In this document: positions 50,552 to 58,909 of the stretch, in pieces
How positions within the stretch are numbered: position 1 is the first letter of the stretch
How the letters are laid out: every line of letters starts with the position of its first letter
Source: Hymenobacter lapidiphilus
Lineage (GTDB): Bacteria; Bacteroidota; Bacteroidia; Cytophagales; Hymenobacteraceae
Length of the DNA: 64,000 bases
Assembly: GCF_013377885.1 (NCBI RefSeq)
Contig: NZ_JABKAU010000003.1
Location: forward strand, 1 to 64,000
Direction: 5' to 3'
Program-made: the position numbers and the translations under genes
The notes under the pieces: generated by a model
Told to the model about the DNA's origin: nothing
The model's input: the letters and a program-made list of their open reading frames with translations, nothing else
Databases searched by the model: none

Positions 50552-51100
50552 TTACTCAGTTACTGGCTCATTACCCCGCAAATGCGCCAAGTGGTGGCGG
50601 CCATGCCAGGAGTAAAGCACCAGCGCCTGGTCGAGCGTAAAAGTGCGGTCGGAATCGGGGTGGTAATACGTGCGCTGCCACTGCTCGTCGGTGAGGTTGC
50701 GGAGCAGGCGCACCCAGCGGATGTGCAGGGCCTCCAATAGCGCCAGCGACACGGCCGGGGGCGTGGCTGTGCTATCGGGCAGCTCGGCCCAGGCTGCCTC
50801 ATCGTAGGACTTGATGGTGGGGTTATCTTCGGTGAGGGCCAGCTTGAAGCGCGTGTACGCCTGCATGTGCGAGTCGGGCAGGTGGTGCAGCAACTGGCGC
50901 ATCGTCCAGCCACCGGGGCGGTAGGGCTGGTCGAGCTGGGCGGGCGTGCGGCCGGCTACGGTAGCCCGTACCAAGTCGGGCAACGTGGCCAGGTGGGCCA
51001 TGTAGGCCGTGCGGGCACCCTGTTCCAGCGGGGCGTCGGGCAGCACGGGCTGGCCGATGGGGTAACGAAGGTCGGGGGAGCCAGAGGCAGGATGTTGCAT
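50552..51100 (-). CDS. YfiT/BstA family metal-dependent thiol transferase
   Basis: A 182-residue DinB-superfamily protein. The stretch DLRYPIGQP near the N-terminus, YRPGGWTMRQLLHHLPDSHM and NAYxRFKLALTEDNPTIKSY-like text are typical of YfiT (BstA). His residues in LLHHLPDSH and in WHGRHHLAHL form the metal site. Bacillus BstA transfers bacillithiol; the thiol used here is not known. It ends in a palindrome shared with mlaF. Confidence 0.87.
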   Translation of the reverse strand: MQHPASGSPDLRYPIGQPVLPDAPLEQGARTAYMAHLATLPDLVRATVAGRTPAQLDQPYRPGGWTMRQLLHHLPDSHMQAYTRFKLALTEDNPTIKSYDEAAWAELPDSTATPPAVSLALLEALHIRWVRLLRNLTDEQWQRTYYHPDSDRTFTLDQALVLYSWHGRHHLAHLRGNEPVTE

Positions 51101-51150
51101 GAGAGCCGGAAAAGAACGTCGGTTAAGGATAGGAAGGCAGGTAGCAAAGC

Positions 51151-51190
51151 AAAACCCCGTCCGAACACAGCAGCGTCAGAACGGGGTTTT
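51151..51190 (-). terminator. terminator after the BFN gene
   Basis: Arms AAAACCCCGT and ACGGGGTTTT around 20 bases, 31 bp after the stop of the bifunctional-nuclease gene, with T residues in the minus direction. Confidence 0.8.
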
Positions 51191-51220
51191 CAAGCGCTTG
51201 CGCGGCGCAACAACCAAGTG

Positions 51221-51850
51221 TTAGTCGCCGCGCTTGTTCAACTCGTCGCGGATTTTGGCCGCTTTCTCGTAGTCCTCGCGCTCCAGGGCCTGGGCCAGCA
51301 TCTTGGTCAGCTCGTCGAGCGACACCTGGCCGCTGGGCTCACGAGGCGGCGGTGTAGCCCGGGTCTCGTCGCTATTGGCGTCGGTGTCGGTATCGTCGTC
51401 GTCATCATCGTCCGAGTCGTCGGCATCGGTTTCGTCGAGGTCGGAGAGGATGATGCCGGCTTCACTGAGCACGCTTTCCACCGTGAAAATAGGCACTCCA
51501 AAGCGCAGGCCGATGGCAATGGCATCGGAGGGCCGCGAATCCAGCTCGAACGTGCTGGCCCCATCGGAGCACACGATTTTGGAGTAGAACACGCCTTCCT
51601 TGAGGTCAGAAATCACGACTTCCAGCACGGCCACATGCACCTGCTCGGCAAACGAGCGGAACAAGTCGTGGGTGAGGGGCCGGTTAGGGCTGATTTTCTC
51701 AATCTGGATAGCAATACTCTGCGCCTCGAACATGCCGATAATTATGGGCAGGCGGCGGTTGCCGGTCTTCTCGCCCAGAATAAGCGCGAACGAGCCCGAC
51801 TGCGACTGGCTGGACGAGAGGCCCAGGATTTCGAGCGGTATTTTTTTCAC
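51221..51850 (-). CDS. bifunctional nuclease family protein with UVR motif
   Basis: A 209-residue protein. Residues 5-125 are the BFN (DUF151) domain (LGLSSSQSQSGSFALILGEK, LPIIIGMFEAQSIAIQIEKI, FELDSRPSDAIAIGLRFGVP). Residues about 140-170 are a run of Asp, and the last 35 residues are a UvrB/UvrC-type coiled-coil motif (LTKMLAQALEREDYEKAAKI). BFN domains act as nucleases in plants and some bacteria; the UVR motif suggests a protein partner. The start is GTG 51850. Confidence 0.9.
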   Translation of the reverse strand: MKKIPLEILGLSSSQSQSGSFALILGEKTGNRRLPIIIGMFEAQSIAIQIEKISPNRPLTHDLFRSFAEQVHVAVLEVVISDLKEGVFYSKIVCSDGASTFELDSRPSDAIAIGLRFGVPIFTVESVLSEAGIILSDLDETDADDSDDDDDDDTDTDANSDETRATPPPREPSGQVSLDELTKMLAQALEREDYEKAAKIRDELNKRGD

Positions 51851-51891
51851 TGGCGAAGTCTTCGTGTTGGTGCTGATGGACCAGACATAAA

Positions 51892-51957
51892 CGTATGCTG
51901 ATGGATGGGACGTAAGAGAGAAAGTGTAGTCTCTCCCATCCCATCCACCAGCATACG
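51892..51957. repeat. inverted repeat after etfA
   Basis: 19-bp arms CGTATGCTGATGGATGGGA and TCCCATCCACCAGCATACG (one mismatch), with inner GAGAG/CTCTC pairing. It lies between etfA and the BFN gene, both on the minus strand, and probably ends etfA transcription. Confidence 0.8.
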
Positions 51958-51963
51958 GTTACA

Positions 51964-52941
51964 CTAGTTTAATTGCTTTACAGCCTCGGTGAGCTTGGGC
52001 AGCACGTCGAATACGTCGCCTACAATGCCGTAATCGGCCGCCTTGAAGAACGGCGCCTCAGGGTCCTTGTTGATGACGACGATAACCTTGCTTGAGTTGA
52101 CGCCGGCTAAGTGCTGGATGGCACCCGAGATACCGCAGGCAATGTACAGATTCGGCGACACGGTGATGCCGGTCTGACCCACGTGCTCGTGGTGAGGGCG
52201 CCAGTCAACGTCCGATACGGGCTTGGAGCAGGCCGTAGCGGCACCAAGGGCTTTAGCCAGATCCTCAATGAGGTTCCAGTTTTCGGGGCCTTTCATGCCG
52301 CGACCACCCGATACTACGAGGTCGGCCTCGGGCAACAACACGCCGCCGGCCTGATCCTGCATGATAACCTCCTTGGGGGCATCAGCGAAGTCGGCGTCCG
52401 TCAGTTGGGCCGAGAACGACTCTACCGGAGCCGTTTTGCCGGCTTCGTGCAGGGCCTCAATCGAGTTCTTCTTGACAGCAATAATTTTCCGGTCACCAGC
52501 CAGCTCTACATCGGCGAAGGCTTTGCCCGAGAAGGCACCGCGCTTTACCACGAACTTGCCACCATCGGTTTTGGGCAGCTCTACTACGTTGGTAGCAATG
52601 CTGGCTTCGAGGCGGATGGAAAGGCGTGAGCCTACAGCGGCGCCGATGTTGGAGTTGGCCAGCACAATCACCTTGGCTTCCTCCTTCTGGGCAGCCGCGG
52701 CAATGAGCTTGGTATAGGCTCCGTTTACGAAATCTTTCAGACGGGGCTCGGCGTCGTACAACACCTTGCTGATGCCTTGCTCGCCGAGCAGGGCCAGGTT
52801 GGCCTCGGTAGCCTCACCCACGGCAATAGCCGTGGCGGTGGTGCCCAGCATCTGGGCCACCTGGCTGCCATAGGAAGCCACCTCCAGCGAGGACTTCTTT
52901 ACCTCGCCGCCGTCACATTCAACAACTACTAATACAGACAT
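51964..52941 (-). CDS. etfA: electron transfer flavoprotein alpha subunit
   Basis: Alpha subunit of the FAD-binding heterodimer that passes electrons from acyl-CoA dehydrogenases to the quinone pool. At 325 residues it is full length. The C-terminal FAD domain is clear: VVSGGRGMKGPENWNLIEDL, the VGQTGITVSPNLYIACGISG block, then NKDPEAPFFKAADYGIVGD. The start MSVLVVVECDGGEVKKSSLE is family-like. It follows etfB on the same strand, with AGCT-type repeats in the 111-bp gap. Confidence 0.94.
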   Translation of the reverse strand: MSVLVVVECDGGEVKKSSLEVASYGSQVAQMLGTTATAIAVGEATEANLALLGEQGISKVLYDAEPRLKDFVNGAYTKLIAAAAQKEEAKVIVLANSNIGAAVGSRLSIRLEASIATNVVELPKTDGGKFVVKRGAFSGKAFADVELAGDRKIIAVKKNSIEALHEAGKTAPVESFSAQLTDADFADAPKEVIMQDQAGGVLLPEADLVVSGGRGMKGPENWNLIEDLAKALGAATACSKPVSDVDWRPHHEHVGQTGITVSPNLYIACGISGAIQHLAGVNSSKVIVVINKDPEAPFFKAADYGIVGDVFDVLPKLTEAVKQLN

Positions 52942-53052
52942 TATTTTAGCGCTTAGATGTTAGTGCCTGGAGCTTAGATTTTTACGTTAAAAACTAGTTG
53001 CCTATTGCCATAATTGACTCAGCCCCAAGCTTTAACAGCTAAGCTCTACAAA
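52942..53052. other. etfA-etfB spacer with AGCT-type repeats
   Basis: Scattered units such as GCGCTTAGATGTTAGTGCC, GGAGCTTAGATT and AAGCTTTAACAGCTAAGCTC, similar to other family D runs. No gene. The spacing is long for a two-gene operon. Confidence 0.5.
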
Positions 53053-53793
53053 CTAGATTACTTTCGCCTCGTTACGAAGCAACCGGATCAGCTCGCCGGC
53101 ATTTTCGGCCGGGATGAGCTTGACGCCCTGCTTGGCAGGGGGCAGCGCGAATGTCTCCACCTCAGTGCGGGCAGCATCGGCGGTGGCCTCTACTACCTTC
53201 AGCGGCTTGGTGCGGGCCGTCATGATGCCGCGCATATTGGGAATGCGGGGCTCGCACATGGGCTGCTGGCAGGAAGCCACGAAAGGCGCATTCACCTCCA
53301 CGATTTCCTTGCCGCCTTCAATTTCGCGCTCCAGGGTGGCCGTGTTACCGCTCATATCGAGCTTCATGGCTGGGGCTACCGTCGGGATGCCGAGCAGCTC
53401 GCCCACCATGCCGTGTACCTGGAAACCATTGTAATCAATGCTTTCCTTGCCCATCAGGATGACGTCGTAGCCACCATCTTTGGCAACGGCAGCAATCTGC
53501 TTGGCCACGAAGAAAGCGTCCTTGGGGTGCGCATTCACGCGGATGGCGTCATCGGCACCGATGGCCAGGGCCTTTCGGATGTTAGGCTCGGTGTCGGCTT
53601 CGCCTACGTTGAGCACGGTAACAGTACCGGCACCTTGGGCTTCTTTCAGCTCAATGGCGCGGGTGAGGGCATACTCGTCCCAGGGGTTAATCACGAACTG
53701 CACCCCAGCCTTATTGAACTCCTTGTTATCGGGCGTGAAGGTGATTTTGGTGGTCGTGTCGGGTACGTTGCTGATGCAAACGAGAAACTTCAT
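53053..53793 (-). CDS. etfB: electron transfer flavoprotein beta subunit
   Basis: Beta subunit of the electron transfer flavoprotein, 246 residues. Typical features: MKFLVCISNVPDTTTKITFT, INPWDEYALTRAIELKE, VLNVGEADTEPNIRKALAIG, and DGGYDVILMGKESIDYNGFQ then VHGMVGELLG. It is transcribed first, then etfA. The C-terminal tail wraps around the alpha subunit in known structures. Confidence 0.94.
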   Translation of the reverse strand: MKFLVCISNVPDTTTKITFTPDNKEFNKAGVQFVINPWDEYALTRAIELKEAQGAGTVTVLNVGEADTEPNIRKALAIGADDAIRVNAHPKDAFFVAKQIAAVAKDGGYDVILMGKESIDYNGFQVHGMVGELLGIPTVAPAMKLDMSGNTATLEREIEGGKEIVEVNAPFVASCQQPMCEPRIPNMRGIMTARTKPLKVVEATADAARTEVETFALPPAKQGVKLIPAENAGELIRLLRNEAKVI

Positions 53794-53840
53794 CTACGGC
53801 TGCTTATATGGAAGAAACTAAAGAAAGTGTCAAATTTGGG

Positions 53841-53872
53841 CGAAGATACTCAAAACTCCTGCCCTATGGAAA
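53841..53872 (-). promoter_or_regulatory. possible promoter of etfB
   Basis: On the minus strand TTTC (53869-53872), 20 bp, then TATCTTCG (53841-53848); each box has one mismatch to the Bacteroidota consensus. It overlaps the start of the divergent TPR gene. Confidence 0.45.
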
Positions 53873-54207
53873 CCGCGCCGAGCCGTTTGCAACAACTTTT
53901 GGCCTTCTACGAAGACGACCCCACCGACGCGTTTACCATCTATGCGCTGGCCACCGAATACCGCGAAACGGAACCCGAAACGGCCATGCGCTACTACCAG
54001 ACGCTGCTTGACCAGCACCCCGATTATGTGGGTACGTACTACCACGCCGGCAAGATGCTCCAGCACCTGCAAAAGCCCGATGAAGCCGAAAAAGTTTACC
54101 AGAAGGGCCTGCGCGTAGCCCGCAAAGACGGTCAGATGCATGCCGCCAGCGAAATCCAGCAGGCCCTCAACCAACTGCTGGGCCTCGATTATGAGGATGA
54201 GGACTAA
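53866..54207 (+). CDS. TPR repeat protein, 113 aa
   Basis: A small cytoplasmic protein made of about two and a half tetratricopeptide repeats: residues 18-50 (DPTDAFTIYALATEYRETEP), 52-84 (GTYYHAGKMLQHLQKPDEAE) and an amphipathic tail (EIQQALNQLLGLDY). ATG 53866 begins METAPSRLQQLLAFYEDDP. A much longer upstream frame is antisense to etfB and not used. Such proteins usually act as binding scaffolds; the partner is unknown. Confidence 0.78.
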   Translation: METAPSRLQQLLAFYEDDPTDAFTIYALATEYRETEPETAMRYYQTLLDQHPDYVGTYYHAGKMLQHLQKPDEAEKVYQKGLRVARKDGQMHAASEIQQALNQLLGLDYEDED

Positions 54208-54266
54208 TAGTATGTGCTCAGAGCATGTTGAGAGGGAACTACGCGGCGTTCTGACGGCGACGAAGG

Positions 54267-55139
54267 TTACTTCACCGCCACGCTACCCGCTTCCAGCACT
54301 TGCTGAAAGAACAGCACCTGATACGGTAGCGCGTTCTGCCAGTATGCCCAGGTGTGGGCCCCGGGCCGTTCGATGTAGTCGTGGGGCGTGTGGTTGTACA
54401 CAAGGCGGCGGTGGACTTCGCGGTTGATATCGATAAGGAAGTCATCTACGCCGCAGTCGATGATGAGGGGCAGGCCGTTGGCGAGAAGCTTATCGGCCAT
54501 GTTCACGACTGAATTGGCGCTGTAAATGCTGGGAGCAGGCGTTTCGGGGCCGAGAATGGGGTTGAACAGACTCTGGCGCTGCTGGGCTTCCTGGGGGTTT
54601 AGCTTGCGGTTGGTGATGCTCAGGTCGAGGGCACCGCTCATGCTGCCGGCCGCCGCAAACAGCTCCGGGTGCCGCGCTGAGAGGTACAGCGCCCCGTGGC
54701 CGCCCATCGAAAGACCCGTGATTACGCGGCCCTCCTTGCGGGCCACTGTACGGTAGGTCTGGTCGATTTTGCCAATTACATCCCGGGTAATATAGGTTTC
54801 GAACTGGCTGGCCGGATTCACCGGCGAGTCGAGGTAGAAGCTAAACGTTTCGCCCTCGGGCGTTACAATGAGCAGGTTGTACTGGTCGGCGAGGCGGTGG
54901 AGCAGGGTTTTGTCGGGCGTTTTGCTCGTCCAGTCGGCAAAGTGGCCGTAGGCGCCGTGCAGCAGGTAAAGCACCGGGTAGCGGGCCTTTTTATTTTTGG
55001 CATAGGAAGCCGGCACTACCACGGCAGCCCGGTAGCTGCGCGGCATGGCCGCGCTGGCAATATCGAGGGTATCGACGCGGGCCGCGCGGGCCGATAAGGA
55101 GGCCAGCAGCAGGCACGCCAGCAGACGAAGAGTTTTCAT
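54267..55139 (-). CDS. secreted alpha/beta hydrolase, esterase D family
   Basis: A 290-residue exported esterase. A signal peptide (LRLLACLLLASLSARAA) is followed by the esterase domain: YPVLYLLHGAYGHFADW, nucleophile Ser144 in ITGLSMGGHGAL, acid Asp232 or Asp233 and base His262 (PGAHTWAYWQ). The family includes S-formylglutathione hydrolase and the secreted feruloyl or acyl esterases such as the mycolyltransferase Ag85; the signal peptide favours an extracytoplasmic esterase acting on carbohydrate esters. Confidence 0.9.
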   Translation of the reverse strand: MKTLRLLACLLLASLSARAARVDTLDIASAAMPRSYRAAVVVPASYAKNKKARYPVLYLLHGAYGHFADWTSKTPDKTLLHRLADQYNLLIVTPEGETFSFYLDSPVNPASQFETYITRDVIGKIDQTYRTVARKEGRVITGLSMGGHGALYLSARHPELFAAAGSMSGALDLSITNRKLNPQEAQQRQSLFNPILGPETPAPSIYSANSVVNMADKLLANGLPLIIDCGVDDFLIDINREVHRRLVYNHTPHDYIERPGAHTWAYWQNALPYQVLFFQQVLEAGSVAVK

Positions 55140-55201
55140 ACTTTCAGGAATTGATTGGCTTTTGCCGGAAAATACGAATTCCTAAATCCCTCCTCCTGCC
55201 C

Positions 55202-56107
55202 ATGCCCGCAACTACCCCTACCCATGCTGCCTGGCCCGCTTTGCCCATTGCCAGCTGGGCCGACACCCTCACAACCCTGCACATGTGGACGCAGGTAGTG
55301 GGCAAAATCCGGCTGGCCCAGACGCCCCTCATCAACCAGTTCTGGAACGTGCCGCTCTACGTTTCGGCCCGGGGCCTGACCACCTCAGCTGTACCCTATG
55401 GGCAGCGCAGCTTCGAAATTGAGTTCGATTTTATTGCCCACCAGCTCCACATCCGGTGCTCCGACGGGGCCGCCCGGCAGCTGGCACTGGAGCCGCGCTC
55501 GGTGGCCGATTTTTATCACGAAGTGCTATGGCTGCTGCATGAGCTGGACTTGGAAGTGACCATCTGGCCCATGCCGGTGGAAGTGGCAAACCCTATCCGG
55601 TTTCCCGACGACACCCACCACGCCAGCTACGATCCTGAAGCCGCTCACCGCTTCTGGCAGGCTCTTACGCTGATGACGCCCATCCTGACGGAATTCCGAA
55701 GCGGCTTTACTGGCAAGTGCAGCCCGGTACACTTTTTCTGGGGCTCGTTTGATCTGGCCGTGAGCCGCTTTTCAGGCCGCCCTGCGCCGGTGAAGCCCGA
55801 TGCCGACCCCATCACCCGAGAAGCTTACTCGCAGGAAGTTATCAGCCACGGATTCTGGCCGGGTGGCAACGGGCAGGAGGCGGCTTTCTATGCCTACTGC
55901 GTACCGGCACCCGAGGGGTTTGCCAAGGCCCCGGTGCAACCCGAGGCCGCCTACTACAGCACCGAGCTGGGCGAGTTTCTGCTGCCTTATGAAGCCGTAC
56001 GCACCGCCACCGACCCAGCCGCCGCGCTGCACGCGTTCCTGCAGAGCACTTACGCTGCCGCCGCCGACCTAGCCGGCTGGGACCGGGCCGCGCTGGAACG
56101 CGCCTGA
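55202..56107 (+). CDS. DUF5996 family protein
   Basis: A 301-residue cytoplasmic protein with the DUF5996 pattern: WADTLTTLHMWTQVVGKIRL, YVSARGLTTSAVPYGQRSFE, FDFIAHQLHIRCSDG, FWGSFDLAVSRFSGR and SHGFWPGG. Function unknown. ATG 55202 (MPATTPTHAAWP) is chosen over an upstream in-frame start at 55151 because it gives the usual leader. It is divergent from the esterase gene. Confidence 0.85.
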   Translation: MPATTPTHAAWPALPIASWADTLTTLHMWTQVVGKIRLAQTPLINQFWNVPLYVSARGLTTSAVPYGQRSFEIEFDFIAHQLHIRCSDGAARQLALEPRSVADFYHEVLWLLHELDLEVTIWPMPVEVANPIRFPDDTHHASYDPEAAHRFWQALTLMTPILTEFRSGFTGKCSPVHFFWGSFDLAVSRFSGRPAPVKPDADPITREAYSQEVISHGFWPGGNGQEAAFYAYCVPAPEGFAKAPVQPEAAYYSTELGEFLLPYEAVRTATDPAAALHAFLQSTYAAAADLAGWDRAALERA

Positions 56108-56244
56108 CCTGAAACGACGCTACCTGCCACGTTGGGGCAACCTTTCGGCCGCTTTCTGCCTCTATGGAAACTCCAGAGCCGGCTGCGCATCTGTGCCGAA
56201 AAGTTTGCAACTAGCACCAACTTTCCTCTTCCTTCTTACTTACC

Positions 56245-58716
56245 ATGAATAAACCCTTCCTGCTGGCTCTTGGGCTGCTGTTTGCTACGCCAGCCCTGGC
56301 CCAGCAAGGCCCCACCCGCCCCGATTCGGTGGCTTTGGCGGCCTACCGCGCTTCGCGCACCAAAATCAACAGCCTCGTGCACACCAAGCTCGATGTGCGT
56401 TTCGACTACGCCAAGCGCCAGCTTATTGGCAAAGAGTGGCTTACCCTGCAGCCGCACGCCTACCCCACCGACTCGCTACGCCTCGATGCCAAGGGGATGG
56501 ACATCGGGTCGGTGACACTCGTGGGACAGGGTAATGCCAAGGCGCTTACCTTCAAAAACACCGGCGAGCAGCTCAACATCCAGCTCGATAAAACTTACCC
56601 GCCCGGCCAGCAATACACCGTGTACATCGAGTACGTAGCCAAACCCGACGAGCTGAAAACCAAAGGCAGCGCCGCCATCACCGACGCTAAAGGCCTGTAC
56701 TTCATCAACCCCGACAGCAGCGTGGCCGGCAAGCCGGTGCAAATCTGGACCCAGGGCGAGACGGAGGCTTCGTCGGTATGGTTTCCGACCATTGATGCCA
56801 CCAACCAGAAAACGACCCAGGAAATTGCCATGACCGTACCCGCCAAGTACGTGACGCTGAGCAATGGGGCGCTGGCCAGCCAGAAAACCAACGCCGACGG
56901 CACCCGCACCGACACCTGGAAGATGGACCTGCCGCACGCGCCCTACCTGTTTATGATGGCCGTGGGCGACTTCAAAATAACCAAGGACACTTGGCGGGGC
57001 AAGGAGGTGAACTACTACCTCGAACCCAAGTACGCACCCTTCGCCAAGCAAATTTTCGGCAACACCCCCGAAATGCTGGAGTTTTTCTCCAAGAAGCTCG
57101 GTGTTTATTACCCCTGGAACAAGTACTCGCAGATTGTGGTGCGCGACTACGTGAGCGGGGCCATGGAAAACACCACCGCCACGCTGCACGGCGACTTTCT
57201 GCACAAAGACGCCCGCGAGGCGCTGGACGCCGAGTACGACCGGGGCGAATCGGTTATTGCCCACGAGCTGTTTCACCAGTGGTTTGGCGACCTGGTAACG
57301 GCCGAAAGCTGGAGCAATCTGACAGTAAACGAGTCGTTTGCCGACTTCTCGGAGGCGCTGTGGGCTGAGCACAAATACGGCCAGGAGGCCGGCGACGCGC
57401 ACGCCTACCAGAACATGCGCAACTATTTACGCAGCCCCCGCGACGCCCAGAAAAACCTGGTCCGCTTCCACTACGCCGACAAGGAGGACATGTTTGACTT
57501 GGTGAGCTACCAGAAGGGCGGCCAGATTCTCAACATGCTGCGCAGCTACCTCGGCGAGGAAGTATTTTTCAAAAGCCTGCAGAAGTATCTTACCGACAAC
57601 AAGTTTGGCACCGCCGAAGCCCATCAGCTGCGGCTGGCTTTTGAGGCCGTGTCGGGCCAGGATCTGAACTGGTTCTTCAACCAGTGGTACTTCGGGGCAG
57701 GTCACCCGGTGGCAACCATCGATTACAGCTACGACCAACTCAACAAAGAGCAGGTCATCACGATAAAGCAGACCCAGCCCGGCCAAGTGTTTGAGCTGCC
57801 GCTGGCTATTGATGTGTACCAGAATGGCAAGCCCACCCGCCACAACGTGGTGCTGCGCAAGGCCACCGAGGTGCTGCGCCTGCCCGCCGCCACCCAGCCC
57901 GAGCTGGTGAACGTGGATGCCGACAAAGTAACGCTGTGGCAGAAGCAGGACAACAAGCCCTTCGGCCAGTTCGCCTACCAGTACCGCAACGCCCCGCGTT
58001 ACGTCGACCGGCGCGAGGCCGTGGCCGCTGCTGCCGCCCTGCCCCCCACCGATGCCGCCGCCCGCCAGTTGCTGTTTGCGGCCTTGAGCGACAAAAGCGA
58101 ATTTATCCGTCGCGCTGCGCTGGGCTCACTCAAGCTGGATGAGAAAACAGTAGCCAAAGCTGCTGCGCCGCTCATTCGGAAGCAGTTGGCGCAGGAGAAA
58201 AACACCAACAACCAGGCGGGCATGTTGCAGGCCCTGGCAGCTATTGGCGACAAGAAGGACGAGAAGCTGTTCACCAAGTCGCTCGCCAGCCAGTCGTATG
58301 TCGTGCAGGGTGCCGCCCTGGAAGGCCTGGCCACCGTGCAACCCAAACAGGCCCTCGCCCGCGCCAAGGCCCTGGAGGCCGGCGCCAAAGGCGACGTAGC
58401 CGCCGCTATTGCTAACGTGTATGCCGAAGCCGGCGACGCCAGTACCTGGCCCTACGTACGCAACCAGTTCGACGCCGCCGGCCCCCAAACGCAGTTTCAG
58501 ATGCTGGAGAGCCTTATGGGTTTCATGGCCCGCCTCTCCGACCCGACTATCCTACGCGAAGGTGTGGACCGGCTTCAGAAAATGGCCATTCAGTACAAGC
58601 AGTACGGAGTAGCCGAGCCCATCCTAGCCATGCTTGAAAAGGTGAAGCAGAGCAAGCCAGCGGACCAGCAGGCCGTTGTGCAGGCCGCTGAAGATGCCAT
58701 CAAAGCCGCCCAATAG
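56245..58716 (+). CDS. M1 family aminopeptidase
   Basis: An 823-residue secreted zinc aminopeptidase. A signal peptide (LLALGLLFATPALAQQ) is followed by the beta-rich N-domain, the substrate-binding GAMEN motif (Gly305-Asn309) and the zinc site His340, His344 and Glu363 in HELFHQWFGDLVTAE and NESFAD. The C-terminal 230 residues form HEAT-like helical repeats instead of the standard ERAP-type domain. It cleaves N-terminal residues from peptides, probably in the periplasm. The stop TAG lies in a GAGCTTA tandem repeat, followed by a terminator. Confidence 0.93.
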   Translation: MNKPFLLALGLLFATPALAQQGPTRPDSVALAAYRASRTKINSLVHTKLDVRFDYAKRQLIGKEWLTLQPHAYPTDSLRLDAKGMDIGSVTLVGQGNAKALTFKNTGEQLNIQLDKTYPPGQQYTVYIEYVAKPDELKTKGSAAITDAKGLYFINPDSSVAGKPVQIWTQGETEASSVWFPTIDATNQKTTQEIAMTVPAKYVTLSNGALASQKTNADGTRTDTWKMDLPHAPYLFMMAVGDFKITKDTWRGKEVNYYLEPKYAPFAKQIFGNTPEMLEFFSKKLGVYYPWNKYSQIVVRDYVSGAMENTTATLHGDFLHKDAREALDAEYDRGESVIAHELFHQWFGDLVTAESWSNLTVNESFADFSEALWAEHKYGQEAGDAHAYQNMRNYLRSPRDAQKNLVRFHYADKEDMFDLVSYQKGGQILNMLRSYLGEEVFFKSLQKYLTDNKFGTAEAHQLRLAFEAVSGQDLNWFFNQWYFGAGHPVATIDYSYDQLNKEQVITIKQTQPGQVFELPLAIDVYQNGKPTRHNVVLRKATEVLRLPAATQPELVNVDADKVTLWQKQDNKPFGQFAYQYRNAPRYVDRREAVAAAAALPPTDAAARQLLFAALSDKSEFIRRAALGSLKLDEKTVAKAAAPLIRKQLAQEKNTNNQAGMLQALAAIGDKKDEKLFTKSLASQSYVVQGAALEGLATVQPKQALARAKALEAGAKGDVAAAIANVYAEAGDASTWPYVRNQFDAAGPQTQFQMLESLMGFMARLSDPTILREGVDRLQKMAIQYKQYGVAEPILAMLEKVKQSKPADQQAVVQAAEDAIKAAQ

Positions 58717-58746
58717 CTTAGAGCTTAGAGCTTAGAGCTTAGAGCT
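58713..58746. repeat. GAGCTTA tandem repeat (family D)
   Basis: Four units of TAGAGCT/GAGCTTA in perfect tandem; the first TAG is the stop codon of the M1 aminopeptidase gene. Confidence 0.8.
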
Positions 58747-58752
58747 GTATGC

Positions 58753-58792
58753 GAAGGTCCCTACTGCGGTTGTGGTGGGGACCTTCTTTTTT
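58753..58792 (+). terminator. terminator after the M1 aminopeptidase
   Basis: Arms GAAGGTCCCTAC and GTGGGGACCTTC around ten bases, followed by a run of T residues, 36 bp after the stop. Confidence 0.88.
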
Positions 58793-58909
58793 GGGGCTGA
58801 TCCAGGGGATTATCAGCTGAGCACAAACCACTATAAAATTAACACAAAGTACTAATAACTAAGCACTAACAGGAGGAACCATTTACGCTCGGCGGGCGTC
58901 TTGGCTGCC

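Noticed and set aside
53014..53865. long N-terminal extension of the TPR gene
   Set aside because: It is antisense to etfB throughout. The TPR protein starts naturally at ATG 53866.
58713..58746. short regular repeat as a CRISPR array
   Set aside because: Units are seven bases with no spacers; no cas genes in the window.
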